Origin: Candidatus Sumerlaeota bacterium
GTDB taxonomy: Bacteria > UBP6 > UBA1177
Direction of reading: 5' to 3'
NCBI GenBank assembly: GCA_007136595.1
Contig: SLGQ01000105.1
Span: 1-13,958 of the forward strand
DNA: 13,958 bases
Positions 1-8,173 of this stretch are shown in pieces; within the stretch, counting starts at the first letter, position 1; every line of letters starts with the position of its first letter. Both the position numbers and the translations under genes were made by a program. Below the pieces are notes generated by a model. The model had not been told where the DNA came from. It saw only the letters and a program-made list of their open reading frames with translations, and made no database searches.

Positions 1-1956
1 AATAAAAAGAGTCCGTGGAGTTTTCCGGCTGCTTACCTGAATGACAAACAGGATGAAGTTGCCAACTATATGCTTTCGATTCAGTCTGCTTTGTATTTGT
101 CAAAGGTACATCAGAACGATGCTTTTAAGGAAGATCTTCTTTCTGCTTCTTTTGAATTGAGGAACATTGATGTTTCTCCTGACGGTTCTCTGCTTGCTGT
201 TTCGGGGAAAAATATGGATATTTCGATATATTCAATTAATGACATGGAACTTAAAGCCGAACTGAGAGGACACAAAGATGAGATAACTTCTGTTAAATTT
301 TCTCCTGACGGGAGAATGATCGCTTCGGGAAGCTGGGATCATACTGTCAAAATATGGAACATAAAAGACCAGAGAATGATAAAATCTGTGACTGTGCCTA
401 ACTGTGAAGTTTATACTCTTTCATTTTCTCCCGACAGCAGGGCTGTGGTTTTCGGCGGAACTGACAGAACTGTAAGGATCGTTCAGGCGGAAACTCCTTC
501 AACTGTGGCACCTCCCGTTTTTGAAACTGCAAGCAGTGTGAGAAGTGTTGAGTGGTCACCATACGGAAATGAAATAATTGCCGCAGATATTGAAGGGAGG
601 ATATATCTTTATGACGGGAAAAACGATATCAAAATATTCCGGGGACACAATGAAGCTGTCATTTCTCTGAAATTTTTAAAAGACGGTGAACATTTTGTAT
701 CTGCAGGATTTGATAAAAGGTTGATCATCTGGAACAAAAACACAGCTAAACCTAAAATGGCGATCAATCACTGGGATGCTTTTTTTGATCTTGACATTTC
801 AAGCGACAGTCTTTTCATTGCCGCAGCAACCAGAGACGGTGTGATAAAGCTGATAAATCTTGAGACAATGCAAATTTTTGAACTCAGGGGACATGAGGGT
901 GCGGTATATTCCGTTGCTTTCATGCCGATGGGGGATGCTCTCATTTCAGCGGGAGATGACAGGCTGATAAAATCGTGGAAAACTGACATTTCAAAACAGG
1001 TTTTCACTTTTTCGGGGCATACCACCTATATTCCTGCGATAACTTATTCTCCTGATGACAGATATATCGCATCTTCAGGGTGGGATTCCACAATTAAACT
1101 GTGGGAAGTAAAAAATGAATCCATGGTATCTTCTTTCGGTGACAAAAAGGTGGTATCACTTTCCCTGACATTTTCTCCTGACGGACAGTTCCTTGTTTCA
1201 GGTGACAATAATGGTGAAATAAATATCTGGAATCCGATAAACGGCAAAAAACTGTCAACTTTAAAAGGACATTCAGACAGTGTCACTGCAGTGGTTTTCG
1301 ATCCTTCAGGAAGAAGGCTGATCTCAGCCGGCAGAGACCGCATGATAAAGATATGGGATGTCGGAAATATGAAGCATCTTGACGATATCAAGATAATGGA
1401 AACACCGATACATGCACTTGCAATATCTTCTGACGGGAACTTTCTTGCCGTTGGCGGAAGGAACGGGGAGCTGAAAATTTATGATATGAAAGAAAAATCC
1501 CCGTTCAAACTTCAGGGACATTCCAAAACTGTCCATTCCGTTGCTTTCTCTCCTGACGGCAGACGGCTTCTTTCAACCGGGGAAGACGGATCCGTAATAA
1601 AGTGGGATGTTGCACAAAAAAGCAGGGTAACCACTTTTCACGGTCATAGCGGTGCTGTTAACATGGTAACATTTTCAGAAAGCGGAAAAATGTTCGCTTC
1701 GATAGGAAGTGAACTTATAATAAGGTCGGGCGAAACAGGTGAAAAACTTCAGGTGATAGATCTTCAATTTGCCGGATACAGCTTATCTTTTGAAAAAGAT
1801 GAAAAACATTTGAGCATCAGTGACGGAGCTTTGATAAAAAGATTCCCCATTATTTTTGATCTTTGGAAGCAGGATCCTCCTGAACTTCTGATGGAAGCGG
1901 AAAACAGGACAGGGAAAACTCTGGAAGGGTTCAGACTTGTTCCCAAAAAGGATTAG
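1..1956 (+). CDS. WD40-repeat protein with about 14 blades, 5' end outside the window
   Basis: The frame is open from base 1, so the gene very likely begins upstream. The first ATG, at 70, has no convincing SD and should not be taken as the start. The 651 visible residues begin with a short helical-looking stretch (bases 1-150), followed by about 14 WD40 units from about base 160 to 1860. The units show the SPDG turn and GH...W(D/N/E) pattern. Seven keep the GH dipeptide (for example RGHKDEITSVKFSPDG, KGHSDSVTAVVFDPSG). The others are degenerate, and the last one is weak. Fourteen units would make two seven-bladed propellers, with the boundary near base 1012. After the last blade is a tail with the motif EAENRTGKTLEGFRLVP. 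Propellers are protein-binding scaffolds. In bacteria such long arrays are often fused to an N-terminal kinase, caspase-like or NTPase domain, but that part is not visible here. No signal peptide can be judged. No terminator hairpin follows the stop. Confidence 0.93.
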   Translation, partial: NKKSPWSFPAAYLNDKQDEVANYMLSIQSALYLSKVHQNDAFKEDLLSASFELRNIDVSPDGSLLAVSGKNMDISIYSINDMELKAELRGHKDEITSVKFSPDGRMIASGSWDHTVKIWNIKDQRMIKSVTVPNCEVYTLSFSPDSRAVVFGGTDRTVRIVQAETPSTVAPPVFETASSVRSVEWSPYGNEIIAADIEGRIYLYDGKNDIKIFRGHNEAVISLKFLKDGEHFVSAGFDKRLIIWNKNTAKPKMAINHWDAFFDLDISSDSLFIAAATRDGVIKLINLETMQIFELRGHEGAVYSVAFMPMGDALISAGDDRLIKSWKTDISKQVFTFSGHTTYIPAITYSPDDRYIASSGWDSTIKLWEVKNESMVSSFGDKKVVSLSLTFSPDGQFLVSGDNNGEINIWNPINGKKLSTLKGHSDSVTAVVFDPSGRRLISAGRDRMIKIWDVGNMKHLDDIKIMETPIHALAISSDGNFLAVGGRNGELKIYDMKEKSPFKLQGHSKTVHSVAFSPDGRRLLSTGEDGSVIKWDVAQKSRVTTFHGHSGAVNMVTFSESGKMFASIGSELIIRSGETGEKLQVIDLQFAGYSLSFEKDEKHLSISDGALIKRFPIIFDLWKQDPPELLMEAENRTGKTLEGFRLVPKKD

Positions 1957-1991
1957 CTGAAAAATAAATTACACTTTTTTCTCATATCTGC

Positions 1992-2020
1992 TTGACTTTC
2001 ATTTTCAATGCCCTTAAAAT
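1992..2020 (+). promoter_or_regulatory. sigma-70-type promoter for the small polyproline protein
   Basis: TTGACT (1992-1997) and TAAAAT (2015-2020) are separated by 17 bases. Each box matches the consensus at five of six positions. Transcription should begin near 2027. That lies downstream of the ATG at 2008, so the promoter favours translation from the ATG at 2047, which has GGAG at 2036-2039, 7 bases before it. Confidence 0.7.
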
Positions 2021-2046
2021 ATATGTGGACAGTGTGGAGTTTTGAT

Positions 2047-2253
2047 ATGAGTTTAAAAGTTTCTTTGTTTTTCGCAGTTCTAACAATTGCCGGTTTTACA
2101 TTTTGCTTTTCTGCATCTTCTTTTCAGGGTTCTCTTGTTGACGGTAGTGCTGTTGCAATGATAGGTCTGGGGGCTTATGATCCTCCTCCTTCACCTCCGG
2201 GTGATCCTAATCCGCCGCCGCCGCCGCCGCCGGATCCTTTCAAGCAAGTTTAA
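2047..2253 (+). CDS. Small exported protein with polyproline tail
   Basis: This is an unrecognised 68-residue protein. An in-frame ATG at 2008 would add 13 residues, but 2047 is preferred because of GGAG at 2036-2039 and the promoter at 1992-2020. The N-terminus MSLKVSLFFAVLTIAGFTF has a basic start and a long hydrophobic core, so it looks like a Sec signal peptide, with probable cleavage around the SASS segment. The Cys in the hydrophobic stretch does not sit in a lipobox. A short middle (QGSLVDGSAVAMIGLGAYD) leads into a C-terminus of Pro-Pro-Pro-Ser-Pro-Pro and then seven consecutive Pro before DPFKQV. The mature product would be only about 43 residues and nearly half proline in its second half. 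Translation of seven prolines probably depends on EF-P. The function is unknown. Exported polyproline peptides could act as wall or periplasm spacers, or as ligands for proline-binding domains, but nothing here decides that. Its stop codon overlaps that of the convergent barrel gene. Confidence 0.7.
   Translation: MSLKVSLFFAVLTIAGFTFCFSASSFQGSLVDGSAVAMIGLGAYDPPPSPPGDPNPPPPPPPDPFKQV
2212..2232 (+). repeat. (CCG)7 trinucleotide repeat
   Basis: Seven perfect CCG triplets lie inside the small gene and encode Pro7. The tract is much more GC-rich than its surroundings. Slippage by whole triplets would change only the number of prolines and would not shift the frame. Confidence 0.95.
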
Positions 2254-3344
2254 AACGCTTCTAAAAGATTAAAGTAAAAAGAAAAACCTTCGGGAGTGAA
2301 TCCCATATCGAATCTGAAGTTTATTTTTCTCTCTTTTGCCATCTGAAACCTTAAACCGAAACCTCCGGCAGGTTTAAGATCTTTAAAGAAAAACTCGGTC
2401 AACTCACTTTGAACTTTTCCTGCACCGAAAAAAAGAACTCCGCCAAATCTCCACCAGATAGGAAATCTGAGTTCACTCTGTGCCGCAAGATAATAGTTGT
2501 CGCGGTATCTTCCTCCCGGATATCCTCTGAGCAGATCCTGACTTCCAAGAGCAGGAAGCATTGAAAGCGGAGCAACTCCGTCAACTGCATTGAAATAAAG
2601 TTGAAGTGCAATAACTGAGTTGAATATTGTTGGAATGTATCCTCTAAGATCGATCTCGTAAGATGAAAACTCATATCTGCTTCCAAGAGCGGGAAGAAAA
2701 TAGCGGTAAGTGGCTTCAAGAAGCAATCCTTTGGTGGGGAAAAAAGAGTCATCTCTTGAATCGTAGTTGAGTTTCGCCCCTATTCCGGAAATATAACCCT
2801 CTTTTTTCTGTGTGGCAAAGTAATCTTGTGCAAGTCCTCCCTCATCAGTTTTCAGAAGTTTGTAGTATCCCTGAACCAGAGTCAGTCCCGCATACAGCGG
2901 ACCGAAAAGCCGGTACCGGATATCGTTTTCAAATTCAAATGTAAAGGGTTCAAAAATTTCACCGTCATTTTTATTTGAGTCTATTCCGATGCCGTAAAAA
3001 TCTGTAGGATACTTACTGATAAGAAGTTTGCCCCGCCAGTGCCAATTTGCTTTGTCCCAGTAAATGTTCCCGACATTTGCGTTTAAAAGCTGGTTTCTGA
3101 GGGTATAAAAAAGAACAGTTGCAAAAGATTGCGATTTGGCAACCCCTTCTATTTCATGATGGTCTTTAAAAAGTACCGCACTTGCACCAAATCCTAAAGA
3201 TGTGTCGGATGAATAAAAAACTATCGGAAAAACAACATATCCTATGCCGTCTTCTTTTTCCGCTGATTCTGTTTCTTCACCTGAAACGACACAAAAAAAC
3301 AGCAGTACAATTGAAAAAACTGCTATACTTTTAAATTTTAACAC
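2250..3344 (-). CDS. Omp85/BamA-family outer-membrane beta-barrel protein (no POTRA domains)
   Basis: The 364-residue protein starts at GTG (3342-3344). AAAGGA lies just upstream inside the end of the preceding gene, whose stop codon is only 3 bases away, so translation is probably coupled. Residues 1-22 form a signal peptide (hydrophobic core SIAVFSIVLLFFCVV). The rest alternates as expected for membrane strands. It has the YDSRDDSFFPTKG motif (194-206), typical of the Omp85/surface-antigen D15 barrel, and LLRGYPGGRYRDNY (271-284), corresponding to the conserved RGY/RGF loop motif of that family. The last residue is Phe, the usual C-terminal signal for BAM-dependent insertion. At this length there is only a barrel and no POTRA repeats. 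It is therefore unlikely to be the essential BamA and is more like the short accessory D15-type barrels of unknown cargo. It is the last gene of the three-gene envelope operon. Confidence 0.88.
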   Translation of the reverse strand: MLKFKSIAVFSIVLLFFCVVSGEETESAEKEDGIGYVVFPIVFYSSDTSLGFGASAVLFKDHHEIEGVAKSQSFATVLFYTLRNQLLNANVGNIYWDKANWHWRGKLLISKYPTDFYGIGIDSNKNDGEIFEPFTFEFENDIRYRLFGPLYAGLTLVQGYYKLLKTDEGGLAQDYFATQKKEGYISGIGAKLNYDSRDDSFFPTKGLLLEATYRYFLPALGSRYEFSSYEIDLRGYIPTIFNSVIALQLYFNAVDGVAPLSMLPALGSQDLLRGYPGGRYRDNYYLAAQSELRFPIWWRFGGVLFFGAGKVQSELTEFFFKDLKPAGGFGLRFQMAKERKINFRFDMGFTPEGFSFYFNLLEAF

Positions 3345-3347
3345 TGT

Positions 3348-6300
3348 TTAATCCTTTAATAAAACTATGAGGGCGTTCTGTGACTTGATTATTGCAAGCA
3401 TTTGTTCCCTGAAATCGGGGTAGTCTTCAAGTTCAATTATTGTACATTCTTTTCTGAAAACAAAATTCACATGAAGAATGTCGTCTTCCAGGTGGGAAGT
3501 TCTTTCAATATTGAAACAGTCCCACTTCAGTTCCAACGGTTCAGGCATTGATTCTACGGTCATACCTTCCGGCACCATGAACTTCGTATTAACTTCATAT
3601 ATGCTCGGAATTCCTGTTGAAAGAGGGGTTTTTCTGTTTTTTATTGAAACGAGATCAGGATTTACTATCTGATCGGGAAGAGATATCGTTATTCTGCCGG
3701 AATGTTCTGTTTTAAGGCTGTTTACATTTGCAGTAAGTGTAACTTTGAGGGGGTTTTTTATGTCGTTTATGTCGCTGTTTTCATATTTCTCAAGGACTCC
3801 CCCTTTATAGAGAGCACTTGCCAGGTTCCTGAACATGTTGTAAGCCACTTCTCTTGTCCTTATAACCTGACGAAGCATGGAAGATAACGAGCCTCTTAAG
3901 CTAATTTCATCAATTATTATGAGGTTGCCGTCTTCTTCGATCTTCATGATCCTTTCATGCTTTTGAAAATTATATTCCGGAGGCTGGTAAGGGACATCCT
4001 TGAATTTATAATCTCCCGTTTTATGATCGAGGATCAAAGCCACAGCACCTTGATTGTCACTTCTCAAGTTACCTATTTCAAGAAGATCGACAGTGGGATC
4101 CATAAAAAATCCTTCTTCAATTCCTTCCTGTTTTGGAATATATACGATAGCATGATTAAACTGCTGTCCGGGAACTTTTTTTATCAATTTTCCAGAATCG
4201 GTAGTTCTTACAACCGCATATTTTGCCCTTATTCCCCCGACTTCAAGCAACTGGATAAAAAGAACCGCTTTGTCTTTGCAGTCTCCGTATCCTCTTTCAA
4301 GGGTTTGAGCTGCTGTATGGGGTTTTACTCCGGCTATTATGTTTTCATACTCCTGCTGATATCTGATATCCTGCGCCACGAAAGCGAACACCGACTCAAT
4401 TTTATCTGTGACAGTTTCGCTCTCTTTTGTCAACAGCTCATATTTTTTCCTTATTTCAGCGGTTGCAGTAAATGCATCTCTTAAAAGCGCTCTTTCCCAA
4501 CTCACATATCTGTCCCAGCTTTCAACTGTGCTTACTGTGATGGTATCAAGATAATCGCTTATCGGAGGAGAGTAGTATTCATGTATGAGCGGCTCAATGT
4601 TTTCTGCTTTAAAAGTGTGTACGACCAGACCGTTTTCAATTTTTTCTTTCGATTCGGTAACTCTTTCACTTGCAATGTCAATACTAAGTTTTTTCCCTTG
4701 AGGATAGATGAGATTCCATTCAGAATGGAGAACATGCTGGTAAGGACTTCTTATGAACCACTGTCCCACAAAGTTGTTTTCAAGGTAAAACGGTGCCGGC
4801 TTATAATGGACATACTGCACTACAGTGAAATCACCTTCTCTGAGTTGTCTGAACCTTACATCGTAGGTTGAAACGGAACTGGCTTCACTTTTTCTAAGTT
4901 CAGGGGTAAGAGAATAGGCATTTATTATCTTTTTTCTACCGCCATAAGGAAGAAAAACATTTATAAGATTGTCTCTGCCTGTATCGTTAATTGCCCGGCT
5001 CACTTCAGTTACAACCCATATTGAACTTCCGTCACTGTTTATTCGGCATGCGGCGTGATCATAAACAAGGAGCGATTCAGCACCTTCGTGAGGTTCAAAA
5101 TCAAGTGCTTTTTTTACGGCATTCATAATGGTTTCTTCATCGGGGAGAAAGGATAGCGTGATATCTCTTTCTTCTATCTTCAAAAAAGCTATCCTTTCTG
5201 AAAGATATGAGTCTCCCGGATTTAATCTGTATGATTCCTCCCACGACTCCAGAGCTTTTTCAGGCATGAGCAGTTCATAGTAGAGGTCGCCCCTTTTTCT
5301 GTGGACAAATGCATTGTCGGGGCTGAATTCTTCTATCATGTCGAGATATTCAAATGCTTTTTGATAGTTTTTCAGCTGTCTGCTCAGTTCGTGCAGTCTG
5401 AAATATATGTTTCTGTTAAAAGGGTCAAAACGGAAAGCTTTTTCCACCCATTTGAGTGCCGCATTGTTGTCTCTTTTTCTTCTTTTGAAGTCTGTCACCC
5501 GCAAATGAAGTTCGGAATTCCCCGGATAAAGGCGGGCTGCTCTGTTGTAGTAAAAAGATGCATCTTCATGATATCCGAGCCTTTCAAGCAGAGAACCCAT
5601 TTCAAGCATCAAAAGGGTGCTGTCACCCCATATTTCAAGTGCAGCCTGAATCACCCGTCTTGAATCAACATCCCAGTTTTTAGCTCTGTAAAGCCTTGCA
5701 AGATTAAGATAACCCCTCAAAGAACGGTCATTGAGTTCAAGCACTTTTTTAAAATCTTCTTCCGCTCTTTCGGGCTGATTCTTTATTGAGTAGAACTCCC
5801 CTCTTCTATTCAGAAAAGCAGGAACTTCAGAGTTTGTTTTGAGTATTGCAAGGTTCAGGACATCTATATATTTTCCATCTTCTTTTGCTTCCTTATAGGC
5901 TTCTGCTACAAAAAGTTTGGAAAGAAGGTTCATCGGTTTGTTTTCAAAAATATTGAGAAAGTAATCTCTTGCATATTTAGGATAACCGCTTCTGTCAAGA
6001 AGAAGTCCTTTTAAAACTCCTTCTCTCATGGATATCTTTTCTTCTTTATTTTTTTCAAAAGGGAAAGGGCCTCCCGTTATTTCATCAGCTCCACTACGCC
6101 TGTTACGGTCAAAAACAGTTATTCCGATATCCCAGTTACCTTCTCTCCTCGCAGTTTTTATAAGGAGGGTGTTGGAACCTTTTTTGAGATCGATATTTAA
6201 AGAAATGTTATCAAAAGCAAAAAACTCAACATTTTCTTCGGCAATTATTTCTGTACCGTTAAGCCAAACTTTTATGCTGTCACCTGCTGAGATAAGAAGC

Positions 6301-7103
6301 AATGCTTCCTTGTCTTCTTCCTTTTCTATGACGGTGTAAAGATATGCCGCAGTATCAATATTGGGATAAAGAAACTGTCCAAGAGGAATTTTGCCCGACC
6401 TGTCAATTCCGGGAACGGTCCTCCAGACGGCATCTGCAACTTTCCCTTTGTAAGATGCGTTGAAGTCTATTTCTCTTTCAGGAGGATACTGCTCATAAAA
6501 ACCTTTGCCGTTATCGTTGTCAAAAGTCCCTATCATTTTCCATTCTTCAATTACCCCTCTTTTTTGAAGAAAAGCTTTGTTCCTTTTGCAGTCACCTTTG
6601 TTAAGATATTTTTCTGCAAGAAGAGCCTCTGAAAAACGGACAACTTTAAAATTATTATGATTCCCGGCAAGTTGTTCAAGCAACTCTATAAAGATTTCAT
6701 TTTCCTGATATGTCAAAACTATTGAGTTTATAAGTCTGAGATATGTCAGAGTGTTGCCATTTTCAAGGTCGGATGCCGCTTTGACAAGGTGATAAAAAAA
6801 CTGTCTGTTGTCAGAGTTAAGCAACTGAATAAAGGCGGCAACTTCATGAAGATCCCCGTTATCGGGATATTTATCAAGCGCTTCATATACTTTTTCTTTC
6901 AAATCGTGGAAATCAAAATCATTACCATAAGCCATTTCAAGGACTTGCTCCACTTCGCTTCCAGTCTCTCCTCTTGTGAGAACAGGGGTTACCTCAAATT
7001 TTTCGCCAGCAAAATAGCCGGGACGGAATTGATGGTGTGCGGTACACGACAACAACAAGGGAATTAAAAGTAACGCAAGCAAACAAGTTTTTATTTTTTT
7101 CAT
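3348..7103 (-). CDS. Lipoprotein with jelly-roll-like region, TPRs, DUF3857 and transglutaminase-like domain
   Basis: The start is the ATG at 7101-7103, with AGAGG (7110-7114) 6 bases upstream. A TTG seven codons earlier lacks support. The product has 1251 residues. MKKIKTCLLALLLIPLLLSC is a lipoprotein signal with lipobox LLSC, giving lipidated Cys20. Regions in order are: a helical N-terminal part; a beta-rich segment around 250-335 with GDSIKVWLNGTEI and KKGSNTLLIK, typical of PA14/galactose-binding-like modules; about six to seven TPRs around 425-640; DUF3857 around 655-850; and a transglutaminase-like core around 880-1005. In the core the triad is visible: Cys942 in GYGDCKDKA, His984 in FNHAIVYIP and Asp1002 in FFMDPTVD. 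A beta-rich C-terminus follows. The family includes papain-fold hydrolases and crosslinkers, and the substrate cannot be inferred. It is anchored at the outer membrane or in the periplasm, and it lies between genes for a MORN lipoprotein and an Omp85-type barrel. Confidence 0.92.
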   Translation of the reverse strand: MKKIKTCLLALLLIPLLLSCTAHHQFRPGYFAGEKFEVTPVLTRGETGSEVEQVLEMAYGNDFDFHDLKEKVYEALDKYPDNGDLHEVAAFIQLLNSDNRQFFYHLVKAASDLENGNTLTYLRLINSIVLTYQENEIFIELLEQLAGNHNNFKVVRFSEALLAEKYLNKGDCKRNKAFLQKRGVIEEWKMIGTFDNDNGKGFYEQYPPEREIDFNASYKGKVADAVWRTVPGIDRSGKIPLGQFLYPNIDTAAYLYTVIEKEEDKEALLLISAGDSIKVWLNGTEIIAEENVEFFAFDNISLNIDLKKGSNTLLIKTARREGNWDIGITVFDRNRRSGADEITGGPFPFEKNKEEKISMREGVLKGLLLDRSGYPKYARDYFLNIFENKPMNLLSKLFVAEAYKEAKEDGKYIDVLNLAILKTNSEVPAFLNRRGEFYSIKNQPERAEEDFKKVLELNDRSLRGYLNLARLYRAKNWDVDSRRVIQAALEIWGDSTLLMLEMGSLLERLGYHEDASFYYNRAARLYPGNSELHLRVTDFKRRKRDNNAALKWVEKAFRFDPFNRNIYFRLHELSRQLKNYQKAFEYLDMIEEFSPDNAFVHRKRGDLYYELLMPEKALESWEESYRLNPGDSYLSERIAFLKIEERDITLSFLPDEETIMNAVKKALDFEPHEGAESLLVYDHAACRINSDGSSIWVVTEVSRAINDTGRDNLINVFLPYGGRKKIINAYSLTPELRKSEASSVSTYDVRFRQLREGDFTVVQYVHYKPAPFYLENNFVGQWFIRSPYQHVLHSEWNLIYPQGKKLSIDIASERVTESKEKIENGLVVHTFKAENIEPLIHEYYSPPISDYLDTITVSTVESWDRYVSWERALLRDAFTATAEIRKKYELLTKESETVTDKIESVFAFVAQDIRYQQEYENIIAGVKPHTAAQTLERGYGDCKDKAVLFIQLLEVGGIRAKYAVVRTTDSGKLIKKVPGQQFNHAIVYIPKQEGIEEGFFMDPTVDLLEIGNLRSDNQGAVALILDHKTGDYKFKDVPYQPPEYNFQKHERIMKIEEDGNLIIIDEISLRGSLSSMLRQVIRTREVAYNMFRNLASALYKGGVLEKYENSDINDIKNPLKVTLTANVNSLKTEHSGRITISLPDQIVNPDLVSIKNRKTPLSTGIPSIYEVNTKFMVPEGMTVESMPEPLELKWDCFNIERTSHLEDDILHVNFVFRKECTIIELEDYPDFREQMLAIIKSQNALIVLLKD

Positions 7104-7133
7104 TATTTTCCTCTGACGGCTCAACGACCGTTA

Positions 7134-8123
7134 TTAATAATCAAAATCTTCAAGGAGATCATCTTCCCCGGAAGCGGGTGCAGACTGTTTGGGAACTACA
7201 CTGTGATCCGGTTCCGGCAACTGCCTTACAAACTTACCGTCAGCCCACATTCCATACTGAACATTTCCGTTGTATCTTGTAAGTCTGCCGATTCCGTGAT
7301 ATCTTCCTCTTAAGAAAGATCCTCTATAGACATCTCCATTATTTTTTTCCATTATCCCTTCACCCGACATTTCACCGTTTTCAAAGTTTCCGGTATATCT
7401 TTCTCCGTTGCTTGAGATATATGTTCCTTCTCCATGAAAAAGATTGTTTCTGAACATTCCTTCGTAAATGTCGCCGCCTTTTGTTTCAAGACGACCTCTT
7501 CCCTGTCTTCTTCCTTTATCGAACAAGCCTTCATAAACATCTCCGTTTCTATACCTCATCTTTCCGATACCTGTCATGTCATCATCAAAAAAATCTCCCT
7601 CATATTCAGCCCCGCTTGGAAAAAGCATCAACCCTTTGCCATGTCTCTTTCCCTCTCTGAACGAGCCGCGATACTCCCTTTCATCGGCAAAACGGTAAAC
7701 ACCTTCTCCATTCATAAGGTCACCGTAGAACTCTCCCACAAACCTTGCACCGCTCGGAAGAATAAGTGTCCCGCTTCCTTGTCTCAATCCATCAACGAAT
7801 TCACCGATATATTTTGTTCCGTCATTGTATGTAAGTTCACCGTGTCCATTGTATGTTCCATCTTCGAACCAACCTTTATAAACATCTCCGTTTGCATAGA
7901 CATACTCCCCTTTCCCCCACTTTTTATTGTCTTTGAATCCACCTATGTATCTGTCTCCATTCGGGAGTATATGGGTGCCGACATCAACAATGTCCGTTTC
8001 TTCCGTTTTCTTTTCCGTTTCAGGCTGTTGTAAAGTTTGCTGACTCGGGACATATTCCACTTGAGTTGCACAGGAAAAAACAAGCAGGGACACAATCGTT
8101 GCCGAAAAAATTTTAACTATCAT
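7134..8123 (-). CDS. MORN-repeat lipoprotein
   Basis: This 329-residue protein starts at the ATG at 8121-8123, with an excellent SD (AAGGAGGAG, 8128-8136). The N-terminus MIVKIFSATIVSLLVFSC is a lipoprotein signal peptide with acylation expected at Cys18. A low-complexity Gln/Glu/Thr linker follows (about 24-50). Residues 56-285 are ten tandem MORN units, all exactly 23 residues, of the form GDxYxGxFxxGxxxGxGxxxxxN, with a partial eleventh (GNVQYGMWADGKF). An acidic tail ends in EDDLLEDFDY. MORN arrays form elongated single-layer beta-sheets used as scaffolds or for lipid and protein binding. Bacterial secreted versions have no single known role. It is the promoter-proximal gene of the envelope operon; the next gene starts 30 bases after its stop. 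A structural or docking role for its two operon partners is inference. Confidence 0.93.
   Translation of the reverse strand: MIVKIFSATIVSLLVFSCATQVEYVPSQQTLQQPETEKKTEETDIVDVGTHILPNGDRYIGGFKDNKKWGKGEYVYANGDVYKGWFEDGTYNGHGELTYNDGTKYIGEFVDGLRQGSGTLILPSGARFVGEFYGDLMNGEGVYRFADEREYRGSFREGKRHGKGLMLFPSGAEYEGDFFDDDMTGIGKMRYRNGDVYEGLFDKGRRQGRGRLETKGGDIYEGMFRNNLFHGEGTYISSNGERYTGNFENGEMSGEGIMEKNNGDVYRGSFLRGRYHGIGRLTRYNGNVQYGMWADGKFVRQLPEPDHSVVPKQSAPASGEDDLLEDFDY
7269..7958 (-). repeat. Ten tandem 69-bp units encoding MORN motifs
   Basis: The protein period is exactly 23 residues with no insertions or deletions over ten units. The DNA has diverged between units, so there is protein-level periodicity but no near-identical nucleotide repeats. 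That argues for an old array under structural constraint rather than recent expansion. Confidence 0.9.
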
Positions 8124-8173
8124 GAAACTCCTCCTTCAATGGTCAATACAGTGGCGACACAAAAAACATTGTG

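Noticed and set aside
2008..2046. ATG at 2008 as start of the polyproline protein
   Set aside because: It lies between the predicted -10 box and transcription start, has no SD, and would put 13 residues with Trp and Asp ahead of a good signal peptide.
3957..4484. Plus-strand open frame of 175 codons opposite the transglutaminase-like domain
   Set aside because: It lies antisense to the catalytic core with its conserved triad. Its translation is low-complexity and resembles no family I know.
7104..7124. TTG start seven codons upstream for the transglutaminase-like lipoprotein
   Set aside because: The ATG at 7103 has AGAGG at correct spacing and begins a typical lipoprotein signal. The extension would contain the SD itself.
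7434..8033. Plus-strand open frame of 199 codons opposite the MORN gene
   Set aside because: It is the antisense shadow of a strictly periodic repeat region, with no SD and no recognisable domain. The minus-strand gene has a lipobox, a strong SD and ten MORN units.
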